Both the position numbers and the translations under genes were made by a program. Shown here one piece after another: positions 20,953-31,520 of a stretch of 64,000 nucleotides of DNA. Under the pieces are notes generated by a model that searched no databases, was not told the DNA's origin, and saw only the letters and a program-made list of their open reading frames with translations. Source of the stretch: Virgibacillus sp. MSJ-26 (GTDB taxonomy: Bacteria; Bacillota; Bacilli; Bacillales; Amphibacillaceae); contig NZ_JAHLPW010000005.1 in the NCBI RefSeq assembly GCF_018918075.1, forward strand, positions 186,001-250,000, given 5' to 3'. The first letter of the stretch is position 1. Every line of letters starts with the position of its first letter.

Positions 20953-21621
20953 TTGGCTAAAGTTAGACAAGACGCTTGGTCCCATGAAGATGACTTATTA
21001 TTGGCTGAAACCGTCTTGCGTCATATTAGAGAAGGCAGTACACAATTAAATGCATTTGAAGAAGTTGGTGACAAATTAAATCGCACTTCTGCAGCATGTG
21101 GTTTTCGTTGGAATGCAGAAATTAGGGACAAATACGAGAGTGCCGTTGATCTGGCAAAAAGGCAACGTAAAGAGAAAAAACGTGCAATGGAAGCTAAAAA
21201 TAGGGGCAAGGTAAAACAATCTACCAATCCTCCTATAACTTACCAGAGTTACACTGATTCAAGTATTGAAACTAACACTAGTACCACTGATAATGAAGAA
21301 ACTAATCTGACACTTGATTCAGTTATTCATTATTTAACACAACTTAAAGTCGAATGGAATCAGACAAATCAATCGAAGGTAACCTTAGATCACACCAAAC
21401 AAGAGAATGAAAGACTTCATGAACAAATCGCCGATCTTGAGAAACAGCTTGAACGTACACAAAAGCAGCTAAATACTATTCAAGAAGATTATCAAGTATT
21501 TGTCCAAATTATGGATCGTGCTAGAAAAATGACCGTGCTTGATGATCAAGGCTCTTTTCAATCACCTAAGTTTGTTATGGACAAAAACGGTAACCTAGAA
21601 CAGATTCAAGATGTGAACTAA
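20953..21621 (+). CDS. RsfA/YlbO-family sporulation transcription regulator
   Basis: About 222 residues. The N-terminal Myb/SANT-like domain with RQDAWSHEDDLLLAETVLRHIREG and ACGFRWNAEIR is the hallmark of the RsfA family, prespore-specific modulators of sigma-F genes in B. subtilis. A basic linker (RQRKEKKRAMEAKNRGK) and a C-terminal coiled coil (about 140-195, HEQIADLEKQLERTQKQ) follow. TTG at 20953 is chosen: AAGGAG is 9 nt upstream and the resulting N-terminus matches the family. Which paralogue it is cannot be said. The 195 bp between rarA and this gene show nothing notable. Confidence 0.88.
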   Translation: MAKVRQDAWSHEDDLLLAETVLRHIREGSTQLNAFEEVGDKLNRTSAACGFRWNAEIRDKYESAVDLAKRQRKEKKRAMEAKNRGKVKQSTNPPITYQSYTDSSIETNTSTTDNEETNLTLDSVIHYLTQLKVEWNQTNQSKVTLDHTKQENERLHEQIADLEKQLERTQKQLNTIQEDYQVFVQIMDRARKMTVLDDQGSFQSPKFVMDKNGNLEQIQDVN

Positions 21622-21660
21622 CATGGCTTCTATAGTTTAATAAATCTAAGTCAAATACTC

Positions 21661-21690
21661 GGGGTGCACTCATACACACCCCTTTTTTTG
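21661..21690 (+). terminator. Intrinsic terminator after the RsfA-family gene
   Basis: GGGGTG at 21661-21666 pairs with CACCCC at 21677-21682 and is followed by a run of seven T. Confidence 0.85.
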
Positions 21691-21708
21691 TTCACTTTTT
21701 ATAAAATT

Positions 21709-21801
21709 ATTCTGCCGATGCAAGGTGACGCACTTAAATTGCTAGGATTAAAATAATCAAATCACAAATCTTTGCTTTGTCACAGATTATGGATACGATA
21801 T
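21709..21801 (+). repeat. Solo outer end of the inverted-pair repeat family
   Basis: TTCTGCCGATGCAAGG followed by GACGCACTTAAATTGCTAGG and a TTTGTCACAGATTATGGATA-like end. This aligns base for base with the outer tail of copy 3 (32429-32520) and the left tail of copy 4 in reverse complement. The hairpin unit itself is missing. It sits between the terminator at 21661-21690 and the 6S RNA. Confidence 0.6.
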
Positions 21802-21884
21802 AGTTAGGGAATATAATAAAACTTTAAATGTTACAGAAAACCGATTATCTCGGAGAAGAAATAATCGGTATTATTATAAAACAT

Positions 21885-22071
21885 AAAAATCCCAATGGTG
21901 CCGTCTATATAACAATTTTGATCCCGCTCTCGGCAGGTGGGTGCTCCGTTTCATATTTTTGTGCTTCCTCTGTTTTCACAGAGGCATGCACGCAATACAA
22001 AAACCTATTGAGCTCCCTTTGTTATAGATGTTCGGTCAAAATGATTGATAGACGTACACATCAGGATTTAA
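21885..22071 (+). ncRNA. ssrS: 6S RNA (6S-1/bsrA type)
   Basis: About 187 nt. The 5' end (AAATCCCAATGG...CGTCTAT, 21887-21910) pairs with the 3' end (ATAGACGTACACATCAGGATTT, split here: ATAGACG then TACACATCAGGATTT) to close a long rod. The interior contains CACAGAGGCATGCACGC and GAGCTCC segments like Bacillus 6S-1. 6S RNA binds sigma-A RNA polymerase by mimicking an open promoter. B. subtilis bsrA is also found next to aspS. An apparent 116-codon frame over this region is spurious. A TATTAT at 21869-21874 may be the -10. Confidence 0.85.
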
Positions 22072-22143
22072 ATCTTATCTATTTGTTTGTAATTTTTATA
22101 ATATCATACGCTGAGTATTTTTTCAATTACAATCAGCCACTTC

Positions 22144-23916
22144 TTATTGTTTATCTTCCTCTGTTACATGAATGCTAAGCTCATCCAATTGAGTAGCACT
22201 AACCTTACTTGGAGCATGTGTCATGAGATCGGAAGCAGATGCTGTTTTAGGGAATAATATGGTATCCCTTAAGTTCGCTCTCCCAGCGAGCAACATAACA
22301 ATTCTGTCTAAACCTAAAGCGATTCCACCATGTGGAGGTGCTCCATATTCAAGTGCCTCGAGAAGAAAACCAAACTGTTGTTCAGCTTTTTCTTTTGTAA
22401 ATCCAAGCACTTTGAACATCTTATCCTGTTGCTCTCGAGTATAGTTACGCAGTGATCCTCCACCTAATTCATAACCATTTAGAACTAAATCATAGGCATG
22501 TGCACGAACACTTGCCGGATCTGTCTCCACCTTATCTAAATCTTCTTCAAAAGGCATAGTAAATGGATGGTGAGCCGCAAAATATCTTTCTTCTTCTTCA
22601 TCGTATTCAAGCAGTGGCCAGTCAGTGACCCATAAAAAGTTAAATTTAGATTCATCAATTAAATTAAGATCTTTCCCAAGTTTTAAGCGTAAAGCTCCTA
22701 AGCTATCATAAACAACAGAAGTCTTATCAGCCACAAATAACAATAAGTCACCATCATTTGCATTGGCTCTTTCTACAATCTTTTCTTTTTCTTTATCAGA
22801 TAAAAACTTTGCAATAGGACCTTTGATTTCTGTATTCTCTATTTTTAGCCATGCTAAACCTTTTGCCCCGTATACTTTTACATAATCAGTTAGCTTATCA
22901 ATATCTTTTCTCGAATAATGGGATGCTCGGCCTTCCACCTTTAACAAACTAACTTTTCCACCATTTTCAACAGCGCTTTGGAAAACTTTAAATTCAGAGT
23001 CTCTTACAATATCAGCAACATGGATTAACTCCATGGCGAAACGTGTATCAGGTTTATCCGATCCAAAACGTTCCATAGCTTCCTTATAGGTAATAGTTGG
23101 CAGCGGAAGTGAAATATTCATGCCTTTCACTTCTTTCATTAGGTGATGCATCATTTTTTCAGTCATTTCCATAATTTCTACAGCTGTCATAAATGAAGTT
23201 TCAATGTCTATTTGCGTAAATTCAGGTTGACGATCAGCCCTTAAATCTTCATCTCTAAAACAACGTGCAATCTGATAATATTTTTCAAAGCCACTTAACA
23301 TGATGAGTTGTTTAAATAACTGTGGCGATTGCGGTAAAGCATAAAACTCACCTGAATGTACACGACTTGGTACTAGATAATCGCGTGCTCCTTCTGGAGT
23401 ACTTTTAGTTAAGATAGGCGTCTCCATCTCTAAGTATCCATCATCATTTAAAAAGTTGCGAACTTCATGAGTGATTTGATGGCGTAATTTAAAGGTTTCT
23501 TGTAATGTACTTCGTCGTAAATCAATATAACGATATTTTAATCTCAAATCTTCAGAGACATCCGATTCTTCCTCAATTAAAAATGGTGGTGTCTTCGCTT
23601 TATTCAACACGGAAATATTTGAAGCCATAACTTCGATATCTCCTGTTTTCATCGTGCTATTAATTGTACTCTCTTCACGTTTGACAACTTTACCTGCAAC
23701 TTTAATAACATATTCACTACGTACTGTCTCAGCTATAGCTAACGCTTCTTTAGAAAGATCTGGATTAAATACGACTTGAACTATCCCAGATTTATCTCGT
23801 AAATCGATAAATATAAGGCCACCTAAATCACGGCGTTTCTGAATCCAACCTTTGAGCAGCACATTCTTTTCAATGTGCTCTTTCCTTAATGTACCTGCAA
23901 GAATTCGTTCACTCAT
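22144..23916 (-). CDS. aspS: Aspartyl-tRNA synthetase
   Basis: 590 residues, the bacterial-type length. The N-terminal OB anticodon-binding fold has [27 protein letters not shown]. The class II core has motif 2 [18 protein letters not shown], a bacterial GAD insertion domain, and motif 3 [15 protein letters not shown]. It charges tRNA-Asp. Its ATG overlaps the hisS stop by 4 bp, so the two synthetases form one transcription unit led by a T-box. Confidence 0.97.
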   Translation of the reverse strand: MSERILAGTLRKEHIEKNVLLKGWIQKRRDLGGLIFIDLRDKSGIVQVVFNPDLSKEALAIAETVRSEYVIKVAGKVVKREESTINSTMKTGDIEVMASNISVLNKAKTPPFLIEEESDVSEDLRLKYRYIDLRRSTLQETFKLRHQITHEVRNFLNDDGYLEMETPILTKSTPEGARDYLVPSRVHSGEFYALPQSPQLFKQLIMLSGFEKYYQIARCFRDEDLRADRQPEFTQIDIETSFMTAVEIMEMTEKMMHHLMKEVKGMNISLPLPTITYKEAMERFGSDKPDTRFAMELIHVADIVRDSEFKVFQSAVENGGKVSLLKVEGRASHYSRKDIDKLTDYVKVYGAKGLAWLKIENTEIKGPIAKFLSDKEKEKIVERANANDGDLLLFVADKTSVVYDSLGALRLKLGKDLNLIDESKFNFLWVTDWPLLEYDEEEERYFAAHHPFTMPFEEDLDKVETDPASVRAHAYDLVLNGYELGGGSLRNYTREQQDKMFKVLGFTKEKAEQQFGFLLEALEYGAPPHGGIALGLDRIVMLLAGRANLRDTILFPKTASASDLMTHAPSKVSATQLDELSIHVTEEDKQ

Positions 23917-25202
23917 TTCCCATGTCCTCCTAAAAGTTTATTCTGCATATAATCGATTAACTTATCTAATTTAACTTCCTCTTGATGTCCCGTTTCCATT
24001 TCTCTTATATTGATAATATCTTTCTCTAACTCATCATCACCAAGGATTAGAACGAATCTAGCGTTATAACGGTTGGCCGCTTTAAACTGCGCCTTCACTT
24101 TACGTCCTTGATAATCTTTATCGATTTGAATACCATGTTGTCTTAATTCGTGAACGATTTTGATTGCTTCCTTTTCTGCTTTATCTCCAACAGCAACTAT
24201 GAAAGAATCTAGTTGTTCTTCTTTGATAAATTCAATATTCTCTGCTTCTAATGCCATAAGTAATCTTTCCAGTCCCATTCCAAAACCAATTCCTGGAGTA
24301 TCAGGACCACCTAATTCTTCAGTAAGACCATTATATCTGCCACCACCAGTTAGTGTTGTGATTGCTCCAAATCCTTTAGCTTCACTCATAATTTCAAATG
24401 CTGTATGATTATAATAATCTAGACCTCTCACAAGATTAGGATCAACCTCGAAGTCGATATTCATCATTTCCAAGTAATCTTTCACTTTCTCAAAATAGGT
24501 TCTAGACTCATTGTTTAAAAAGTCTAAAATAGATGGCGCACTCTTCATTGATGGATGATTCATGTCTTTTTTACAATCAAGTATCCGTAATGGATTTGAA
24601 TCAATCCGAAGCTGACAGTCCTCACACAATTCTTCTTTCACAGGAGTAAAATGATCTACAAGTGCCTTTCGGTAATTCAATCGACTTTCTTGATCGCCTA
24701 AAGAATTAATAACTAGCTTGAGTGACTTGAGCCCTAATTCTTGATAACATGTCATAGCTAAATCAATCACTTCCGCATCAACCGCAGGATCTGGACTTCC
24801 TAAGACTTCAACGCCAAATTGATTTAACTGGCGCATCCTCCCCTGTTGTGGTCGCTCATAGCGAAACATTTGCATAAAATAATAGAGTTTAACTGGCTGA
24901 TTGGGATCGCCATATAATTTATTTTGCACAAATGCCCTCGTAACAGCGGCCGTTCCTTCAGGCCTGAGTGTTAGACTTCGATTCCCTCTATCTTTAAATG
25001 TATACATTTCCTTTTGTACTATATCCGTTGAATCGCCCACTCCCCGTTGAAATACCTCAGTATGTTCAAATAATGGTGTTCGGATTTCTTTATAATGATA
25101 TCTGTCACAAATCTTTCTAATCTTATCTTCAACGTATTGCCACTTTTTCGCATCCTTCGGTAAAATATCTGTTGTCCCACGAGGTGCTTTCATTTCCGAC
25201 AT
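23913..25202 (-). CDS. hisS: Histidyl-tRNA synthetase
   Basis: 429 residues. Class II core with [10 protein letters not shown] at the N-terminus, [31 protein letters not shown] (motif 2), the His-specific [22 protein letters not shown] and [12 protein letters not shown] (motif 3), and a C-terminal anticodon domain. ATG at 25202 has GGAGGG 6 nt upstream. It is the first gene of hisS-aspS, preceded by a T-box leader. Confidence 0.97.
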   Translation of the reverse strand: MSEMKAPRGTTDILPKDAKKWQYVEDKIRKICDRYHYKEIRTPLFEHTEVFQRGVGDSTDIVQKEMYTFKDRGNRSLTLRPEGTAAVTRAFVQNKLYGDPNQPVKLYYFMQMFRYERPQQGRMRQLNQFGVEVLGSPDPAVDAEVIDLAMTCYQELGLKSLKLVINSLGDQESRLNYRKALVDHFTPVKEELCEDCQLRIDSNPLRILDCKKDMNHPSMKSAPSILDFLNNESRTYFEKVKDYLEMMNIDFEVDPNLVRGLDYYNHTAFEIMSEAKGFGAITTLTGGGRYNGLTEELGGPDTPGIGFGMGLERLLMALEAENIEFIKEEQLDSFIVAVGDKAEKEAIKIVHELRQHGIQIDKDYQGRKVKAQFKAANRYNARFVLILGDDELEKDIINIREMETGHQEEVKLDKLIDYMQNKLLGGHGK

Positions 25203-25219
25203 TTAATTCCCTCCTGTTT

Positions 25220-25505
25220 TTGAAAATCAAAAAACTCTCGTCCCTATAAAAATAGGGACGAGAGTTTTCCCGCGTTGCCACCCCAGTTGTTACATAAGTA
25301 ACCACTTCCACAGTTAACGCCTGCAAAACGTCCATATCTACTATATAATTTCGATATGTCTCCTAGGGAATGTCTTTCATTAATCCATCACGTAAAGATG
25401 CTTTCAGCCTTTTGACATCTTCTCTCTGCACATGTGGGTTTAATTACTTTTTCCTTAACGGGATTTTAATTATATTTTCAGTATGTCCATTTATTTATTG
25501 ATTAA
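25220..25505 (-). promoter_or_regulatory. T-box riboswitch leader of hisS-aspS (specifier GAC, overlapping CAU)
   Basis: The T-box motif GGGTGGCAACGCG (about 25284-25272) is followed by a long perfect terminator stem, ACTCTCGTCCCTA pairing with TAGGGACGAGAGT, then TTTTTT. In Stem I an AGTA on the 5' strand and GAA on the 3' strand frame the specifier loop. The bases after GAA are A-GAC-A-T (GACAT at 25374-25370). GAC reads as Asp, and shifted by two bases CAU reads as His, matching the two downstream synthetases. Confidence 0.88.
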
Positions 25506-25512
25506 TGACTAT

Positions 25513-25541
25513 ATGTTAATGAATCCATTTGTCATTGTCAA
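25513..25541 (-). promoter_or_regulatory. Sigma-A promoter of the hisS-aspS leader
   Basis: TTGACA (25541-25536), 17-nt spacer, TAACAT (25518-25513) on the minus strand. The -35 hexamer contains the TGA stop codon of the small gene upstream. Confidence 0.7.
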
Positions 25542-25711
25542 GTTCTTGTTACTTTTTTCTTTAATGCTTTTACTTCACCGATAGAAATCCCTAATTCTTC
25601 AGCTATTTCCATGTGATTAGCTGAACCTTCCATTTCCAAAAACCGATGAAAATTCACTCCGAATACATCTTTGTTTTCTTTCGCATACCAGTGATTATGT
25701 TCTATCCGCAT
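25538..25711 (-). CDS. Small HTH-like protein (57 aa)
   Basis: A 57-residue frame with ATG at 25711 and a good ribosome binding site (GGAGG, 6-nt spacer). The protein has a basic/aromatic N-terminus (MRIEHNHWYAKENKDVFG) and a segment HMEIAEELGISIGEVKALKKK that reads like a helix-turn-helix of the sigma-70 region 4 type. It lies between dtd and the hisS leader, where B. subtilis also has small genes. Function unknown; a DNA-binding role is inferred only from the HTH pattern. Confidence 0.7.
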   Translation of the reverse strand: MRIEHNHWYAKENKDVFGVNFHRFLEMEGSANHMEIAEELGISIGEVKALKKKVTRT

Positions 25712-25803
25712 TGTCATCCTCCTCTATTCTAGGTTTTCCAATAATGTGGAATTTATTAGAGAAGGAATACGGAATTTACGTTATACAATTATTAATAAGA
25801 TTT

Positions 25804-26250
25804 TTATTTATCAACACTATCCAATATAATTGTGACTGGCCCTACATTTGTTAACTGAACATCCATCATAGCTCCAAATTTCCCAATTTCAACTGTGACT
25901 CCTTCTTTTTCAATCATTTCATTGAACTGCTCATATAAATCATTAGCTTGTTCAGGAGGTGCTGCTTTGACAAAACTTGGACGTCTCCCCTTTCGAGTAT
26001 CTGCATATAATGTGAACTGAGATATGGAAAGAACGCTCCCCCCCACATCTTTTAGAGACAGATTCATTTTCCCATCTTTATCTTCAAATATACGCATATT
26101 TGTAATTTTATTAACGAGATACTTTGCATCTTCAACTGTATCCTCATGGGTTACACCAACAAGTAAAACTAAACCATTTGCAATCTTTCCTATAGTTTCA
26201 TCTTCTACCTTGACGCTTGCATCTTTTGCACGTTGAACAACAACTTTCAT
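25804..26250 (-). CDS. dtd: D-aminoacyl-tRNA deacylase
   Basis: 148 residues. Hydrolyses D-Tyr- and other D-aminoacyl-tRNAs (and Gly-tRNA-Ala), recycling mischarged tRNA. Family motifs are [17 protein letters not shown] near residues 77-93 and, near the C-terminus, a [16 protein letters not shown] block carrying the cross-subunit Gly-cisPro-like element (NVGPVT). AAGGAG precedes the ATG. It follows rel by 20 bp, the conserved rel-dtd order. Confidence 0.96.
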   Translation of the reverse strand: MKVVVQRAKDASVKVEDETIGKIANGLVLLVGVTHEDTVEDAKYLVNKITNMRIFEDKDGKMNLSLKDVGGSVLSISQFTLYADTRKGRRPSFVKAAPPEQANDLYEQFNEMIEKEGVTVEIGKFGAMMDVQLTNVGPVTIILDSVDK

Positions 26251-26270
26251 AGTTCAATCTCCTTCTATAT

Positions 26271-28475
26271 CTATTGAATGGTTCGAGTTACAGTATAAAT
26301 ATCTTTTATCTGCTTAATTCGGTCAACAACCTTATGCAAATGAGCAATATTATTAATAAGAATTGTTATTTGTATGGTAGCCATCTTATTTCTATCAGAT
26401 CTACCATTAACATGCGTAATATTTGTTTTCATTTCATTAACTGATTGTAAAACCTCGTTGAGCAATCCACGACGATCATAGCCTGTTATTTCTAAATCAA
26501 CATGAAATTGACGTTGGGGCAAATGGTGCTGCTTCCAAGCTACATCAATATAACGTTCCTTAGCTTCCTCTGTTTGTGCATTCGGACAATCCGCTCTGTG
26601 TACTGAAACACCTCGTCCTTTTGTAATATATCCGACAATTTTATCCCCTGGAACAGGATTACAGCATTTTGATAGACGTACAAGGAGATTATCAACACCT
26701 GCCACTTGCACGCCAGAATCTTTTTTACCCAATTTACTTTTAGAAGTATCAGACTTTACAACTTCTTCAATTGTTTCTTCTAGATCTTTTTCCTTTTCCT
26801 GTGTTTTGCGAATATTGTCAGTAAGTCGAGTGGCAATTAGTGCAGCTGTTATTCCTTGGTAACCGACGGCTGCGTACATATCATCTTCACTAGTAAAATT
26901 AAACTTTTCATTCACACGATTAATATTCTCATGCGTGAGAACATCTTTTGGTTGAAGATTAAGAGCTCTTATTTCTTTGTAAACAAGCTCTTTTCCTTTC
27001 AGTATATTTTCTTCTCTTCGTTGTTTTTTGAAGAATTGTCTTATTTTATTTTTAGCTTGGGTCGTTTGTGTAATGTTTAACCAATCTTGAGATGGTCCAT
27101 AAGAATGTTTGGAAGTCATTACATCAACAATGTCACCGTTTTTTAGTTTATAATCGAGAGGTTCCATTTTTCCATTGACTTTAGCTCCAATTGTTTGATT
27201 ACCGATTTCTGTATGGATACGATAAGCAAAATCAATCGGTATAGACCCAGAAGGTAATTCAATTACATCACCTTTTGGTGTAAATACATAGACCATATCT
27301 GAAAAGAAATCTACTTTAAGAGATTCAATAAATTCTTCCGCATCTTTTGTTTCATTTTGCCATTCTAAAATCTCTCTAAACCAACTAAGCTTTTCTTCAA
27401 ACGATTTTTCATTTTTACTAACTTGCTTACCTTCCTTATATGCCCAGTGAGCAGCAATACCATATTCTGCTATTTCATGCATCTCTTTTGTCCGGATTTG
27501 GACTTCTAGTGGATCACCTTTAGGTCCAATGACAGTCGTGTGAAGCGATTGATAAAGATTCGGCTTTGGCATTGCAATGTAATCTTTAAAGCGTCCGGGC
27601 ATAGGTTTCCAACACGTATGGATAATTCCTAAAACTGCATAACAATCTTTAATACTATCAACAATTATTCGAACAGCTAACAGATCATAAATTTCATTAA
27701 ATTGCTTATTTTGCTTAACCATTTTTCTATATATACTATATAAATGTTTTGGTCTACCAGACATTTCTGCTTCGATGTGAACTGTTTTGAGCTGGCTTCG
27801 CACTTCTTCTATGACTTCTTCAATATAGGATTCTCGTTCAGCGCGCTTTTGTTTCATTAATTGCACAATACGATAATATTGCTTTGGATTTAAATATCTT
27901 AAAGCTGTATCTTCTAGTTCCCATTTGATTGTTGAAATACCTAGGCGATGTGCTATTGGAGCAAAAATTTCTAATGTTTCATTAGATATTCTTCTTTGCT
28001 TTTCAGTAGGAAGGTGTTTTAAAGTTCGCATATTATGCAGTCGATCCGCTAATTTAATCAAAATAACACGGATATCTTTAGCCATTGCTACAAACATCTT
28101 ACGGTGATTTTCAGCTTGTAACGCTTCTTTTGATTTATATTTAATTTTACCTAATTTTGTAACGCCATCTACGACCATTGCTACTTCTTCGTTAAACGCT
28201 TCACGTAAATCATCAAGCGTCACATCGGTATCTTCAACCACGTCATGTAAAAACCCACCTGCAATTGTAACAGGATCCATTTGCAAGTCTACAAGTATGT
28301 TTGCAACTTGTACAGGATGATTGATATAGGGTTCTCCCGACTTGCGGTACTGCTCTTTATGTGCATCTTTAGCAAAATTATAAGCATGCCGGATAAACTC
28401 TATATCCCCTTCTGCTAAATAGTCACTAGCTTTTTCTATAATATTCTCTATCGTTACAATTTCATTTTTGGCCAT
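26271..28475 (-). CDS. relA: Bifunctional (p)ppGpp synthetase/hydrolase Rel
   Basis: 734 residues, the long Rel form. The N-terminal HD hydrolase domain has HDVVEDTDVTLDDL and KLADRLHNMRTL. The synthetase domain has YQSLHTTVIGPKGDPLEVQIRT and YGIAAHWAYKEG. TGS (VFTPKGDVIELPSGSIPIDFAYRIHTEIG), the zinc-finger region LSKCCNPVPGDKIVGYITKGRG and a C-terminal ACT domain follow. Both active sites look intact, so it should make and degrade the stringent alarmone. Confidence 0.97.
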   Translation of the reverse strand: MAKNEIVTIENIIEKASDYLAEGDIEFIRHAYNFAKDAHKEQYRKSGEPYINHPVQVANILVDLQMDPVTIAGGFLHDVVEDTDVTLDDLREAFNEEVAMVVDGVTKLGKIKYKSKEALQAENHRKMFVAMAKDIRVILIKLADRLHNMRTLKHLPTEKQRRISNETLEIFAPIAHRLGISTIKWELEDTALRYLNPKQYYRIVQLMKQKRAERESYIEEVIEEVRSQLKTVHIEAEMSGRPKHLYSIYRKMVKQNKQFNEIYDLLAVRIIVDSIKDCYAVLGIIHTCWKPMPGRFKDYIAMPKPNLYQSLHTTVIGPKGDPLEVQIRTKEMHEIAEYGIAAHWAYKEGKQVSKNEKSFEEKLSWFREILEWQNETKDAEEFIESLKVDFFSDMVYVFTPKGDVIELPSGSIPIDFAYRIHTEIGNQTIGAKVNGKMEPLDYKLKNGDIVDVMTSKHSYGPSQDWLNITQTTQAKNKIRQFFKKQRREENILKGKELVYKEIRALNLQPKDVLTHENINRVNEKFNFTSEDDMYAAVGYQGITAALIATRLTDNIRKTQEKEKDLEETIEEVVKSDTSKSKLGKKDSGVQVAGVDNLLVRLSKCCNPVPGDKIVGYITKGRGVSVHRADCPNAQTEEAKERYIDVAWKQHHLPQRQFHVDLEITGYDRRGLLNEVLQSVNEMKTNITHVNGRSDRNKMATIQITILINNIAHLHKVVDRIKQIKDIYTVTRTIQ

Positions 28476-28575
28476 CTAATCACCTTAATCCGTTATATAA
28501 ATATACACTTTCTAATAGTATCGAAAACTTTTTATAAAAAGTAAAGTAAAAAATCTTATATGTAATTATAATAAT

Positions 28576-28607
28576 AGGCCTAACGATTTGTGACATACGT
28601 TAGACCT
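28576..28607 (-). terminator. Hairpin between apt and rel (weak terminator)
   Basis: AGGCCTAACG 28576-28585 pairs with CGTTAGACCT 28598-28607 with one wobble. On the minus strand it is followed by ATTATTAT rather than a clean T run, so termination after apt may be partial. Confidence 0.5.
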
Positions 28608-28626
28608 TAAATACTTCTTTAAAATA

Positions 28627-29139
28627 TTAGTAGCTCATTAATGAAAGAACATCGTATCCTTCCAATTTCTCCATCCCATTTAAATATGATAATTCAATTA
28701 AAAATGCACACCCGATGACTTCACCGCCGAGTTCTTCAACTAGTTTGATTGTAGCCTCAATGGTTCCCCCTGTTGCCAGCAGATCATCCGTGATTAAAAC
28801 TCGTTGACCTGGTTTTATGGCATCCTTATGGATTGTAAGTACGTTTTCACCATATTCTAGACCATAATCAACTTTGATCACTTCACGGGGAAGTTTTCCT
28901 TCTTTACGAACAGGAGCAAAACCTATCTCAAGCGCATAAGCTACAGGACAACCAATAATAAAACCACGTGCTTCAGGCCCTACTATAATGTCAGCTTTTT
29001 TTTCTTTCGCAAAGTCAACTATTTCATTGACAGCTGAACTAAAAGCTTTTCCGTTATCCATTAACGGAGTGATATCTTTAAATTCAACGCCTTCTTTAGG
29101 CCAATTATCTACTATTTTAATATGTTTTTTATAATCCAT
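28627..29139 (-). CDS. apt: Adenine phosphoribosyltransferase
   Basis: 170 residues. Makes AMP from adenine and PRPP, salvaging the adenine released by MtnN. The PRPP-binding motif [16 protein letters not shown] lies near 116-131, with [17 protein letters not shown] near 55-71. Start overlaps the recJ end by 11 bp, with GGAGGAAG upstream inside recJ, so the two are co-translated. The order recJ-apt-rel is conserved in Bacilli. Confidence 0.97.
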   Translation of the reverse strand: MDYKKHIKIVDNWPKEGVEFKDITPLMDNGKAFSSAVNEIVDFAKEKKADIIVGPEARGFIIGCPVAYALEIGFAPVRKEGKLPREVIKVDYGLEYGENVLTIHKDAIKPGQRVLITDDLLATGGTIEATIKLVEELGGEVIGCAFLIELSYLNGMEKLEGYDVLSLMSY

Positions 29140-31456
29140 TGACTACTTCCTCCTTGGTTGTTTCCAAAGACATGAAACTTGCAAATAAACGATGTAATTC
29201 ATCGATGGTTGAATAGTATAATTGTTTTTCCATATCTGCTTGATTCAGTCGATTTTGATATAAAGTTGACGCCTTTAAGTCGTTTTTTTGTGGGGTTGGA
29301 TTTAATGTTAAAACTCCCTTGTCTATATTAACAAATTTTAGTTCTAAAAACACTTTTGACATAAAAATTATATTTTCTTTCGTCCAACCCTTAGTATCCA
29401 TTATTAATTGCAGTTCATTATTTAAGTCAATCGATTTCCTCTTCATCAACTGAGCATACAGCCACTTAAAATCATCTCTTGATGGAAAGGTGGCAAGGTA
29501 AGTACTCTTTTCAATATAAAAACACAGATGAATTTGTGTTGGTTTTAAATGTTCAATTATCTGCTTAAGGTTCGACATGTCGGGCGGCAAGTCAAAAAGA
29601 TATAATGCGTCAGTTTGATTAATATCTTGAATATTAGTTAAATAATTAATTTGTTCAAGATCAGTGTTAGTTTCAGGAATATCGATAGGTTGATTACTGA
29701 TGATGACATTACGATTATTTCTTTCAAAATAGGGTGCGAGATCAGTATTCCTTTTCCCACGATGATCAAAAATTTGCCAATCATCTATTTGTAAGTCTTT
29801 AATAACAACTTGTGGCTTTCGATTACCATTCCATTCATTGATATTTAATTCCCCTACAACCGATATAGATGCAGTTTCAGAAATATGAGCATATAACTCA
29901 CCTAAACCAAAACCAATACCTTCAAGCAAGTAATTTTCATATTTAAACTGTATTTTTAAATGATTTTTTAAGTGCCCAAGTTGTCGGATATCCTTAGCCT
30001 TAGATTTGATACAGAAAAGAGGCTTTGGATTTGCCATGCCAAATGGAGCAAGCTGATCAATTTCTTCAACAAGTGCTTCATTAACTTCAGGGATATTTAG
30101 TTGCTTATTTACTTCTAGGATAGGTTTATAATCCTCTGATTTTAGCTGCTCACGAATAAGGCGATTTAAGCTTTCACTAAGACTTCTTATGTTTTCAATT
30201 GGTAAGCTTAGTCCTGCTGCCTGAGAATGTCCACCAAAATGGGTAAATAGATCTTTAACAGCCATACAATTCTCAAATAGATTAAAATTTGGAATGCTTC
30301 GCGCGGATCCTTTGGCACTACTCGTATCTTCATTTAAAGCCATAACAATGGCAGGCCGGTTAAACTTTTTTACTAATCTTGATGCCACTATACCTAAAAC
30401 CCCTACATTCCATCCTTCTTTAGCGACCACAATCACATCTTGACCCGGTTCAACCATTTTCTCTGCTTCTTTGGCAATATTGCTTACAATTTGTTGTCTT
30501 TCCTTATTAATTTGCTGGACATCTTCCGCTAGTAATAAGGCTTCTTCCCTATCTTCTGTCATTAATAAATCAACAGCTAAGTCTGCATCTTGAAGTCTGC
30601 CAACCGCGTTTAGCCGTGGCCCAATTAAAAAACCAATATCTTCTTCTGAAACTCTCCCATCAAGATTGCATTGCTGTTTTAATGCAACTAATCCTGCTCT
30701 ATTTGTTTTCGTTAATTGCTCTAGTCCGTAATAAACCAAAACACGATTTTCATTTACTAAAGGAACCATATCAGCAACCGTTCCGATAGCAACTAAATCC
30801 AATAAATGCTCCGGAAAATAACCAAGGAGGCACTCTGCCAATTTAAAGGCTACCCCCACACCTGCCAGCTCTTTGAATGGGTATTCAGGTGAGCACTTCG
30901 GATGTATAACCGCATATGCTTCTGGAATCTCTTCCTGAATCTCATGGTGATCAGTAATAATTAAATCAATATCTAAACCTTTTGCTACTTTCGCTTCATT
31001 TATTGCGGCTATGCCTGAATCAACAGTAATTATTAAATCAAACCCTGCCGATTTCGCCCATTTAAAGGCAGCTTCATTTGGCCCATAGCCTTCAGTAAAC
31101 CGGTTCGGTATATAAAAGTCGCAACTTGCATTTAACTCTTTGAGGGTTTTTAATAAAAGGGTTGTTGATGTAACACCATCTGCATCATAGTCACCATATA
31201 CCAATATCTTTTCTCCACTCTCAATAGCCTGGTTGATTCGCTCAACCGCTTTTTTCATAGAGTGGATAAGTAAAGGATTATGTAAATATTTTAATTGTGG
31301 ATTTAAAAATTCCCCTGCTTCTTTTATAGAAGTAATTCCACGTTGTAGTAGTAACTCTTTAATGACTGGAGATATATTTTGTGCATTTCCTGTGATTTCA
31401 TCGTTAAATATAGTTTCAGTTTCAATGAATCTCCAATTTGATTCGCTTTGTAACAT
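29129..31456 (-). CDS. recJ: Single-stranded-DNA-specific exonuclease RecJ
   Basis: 775 residues. 5'-3' ssDNA exonuclease of the DHH superfamily used in RecF-pathway recombination and repair. Metal-binding motifs are [13 protein letters not shown], the DHH motif IITDHHEIQ and the DHHA1 motif [11 protein letters not shown]. An OB-fold follows, then a Bacilli-type C-terminal extension of about 200 residues. Full length for a Bacillus-type RecJ. Confidence 0.95.
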   Translation of the reverse strand: MLQSESNWRFIETETIFNDEITGNAQNISPVIKELLLQRGITSIKEAGEFLNPQLKYLHNPLLIHSMKKAVERINQAIESGEKILVYGDYDADGVTSTTLLLKTLKELNASCDFYIPNRFTEGYGPNEAAFKWAKSAGFDLIITVDSGIAAINEAKVAKGLDIDLIITDHHEIQEEIPEAYAVIHPKCSPEYPFKELAGVGVAFKLAECLLGYFPEHLLDLVAIGTVADMVPLVNENRVLVYYGLEQLTKTNRAGLVALKQQCNLDGRVSEEDIGFLIGPRLNAVGRLQDADLAVDLLMTEDREEALLLAEDVQQINKERQQIVSNIAKEAEKMVEPGQDVIVVAKEGWNVGVLGIVASRLVKKFNRPAIVMALNEDTSSAKGSARSIPNFNLFENCMAVKDLFTHFGGHSQAAGLSLPIENIRSLSESLNRLIREQLKSEDYKPILEVNKQLNIPEVNEALVEEIDQLAPFGMANPKPLFCIKSKAKDIRQLGHLKNHLKIQFKYENYLLEGIGFGLGELYAHISETASISVVGELNINEWNGNRKPQVVIKDLQIDDWQIFDHRGKRNTDLAPYFERNNRNVIISNQPIDIPETNTDLEQINYLTNIQDINQTDALYLFDLPPDMSNLKQIIEHLKPTQIHLCFYIEKSTYLATFPSRDDFKWLYAQLMKRKSIDLNNELQLIMDTKGWTKENIIFMSKVFLELKFVNIDKGVLTLNPTPQKNDLKASTLYQNRLNQADMEKQLYYSTIDELHRLFASFMSLETTKEEVVNGL

Positions 31457-31520
31457 ACATTCACCCCTGACTTTTCTATTATATCGAAGTAAAGCCGGGG
31501 GAGCAATTAGAATTAATTAG

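Noticed and set aside
21828-22178. 116-codon frame on the plus strand
   Set aside because: Overlaps the 6S RNA almost entirely and runs into aspS; the paired ends of 6S explain the sequence.
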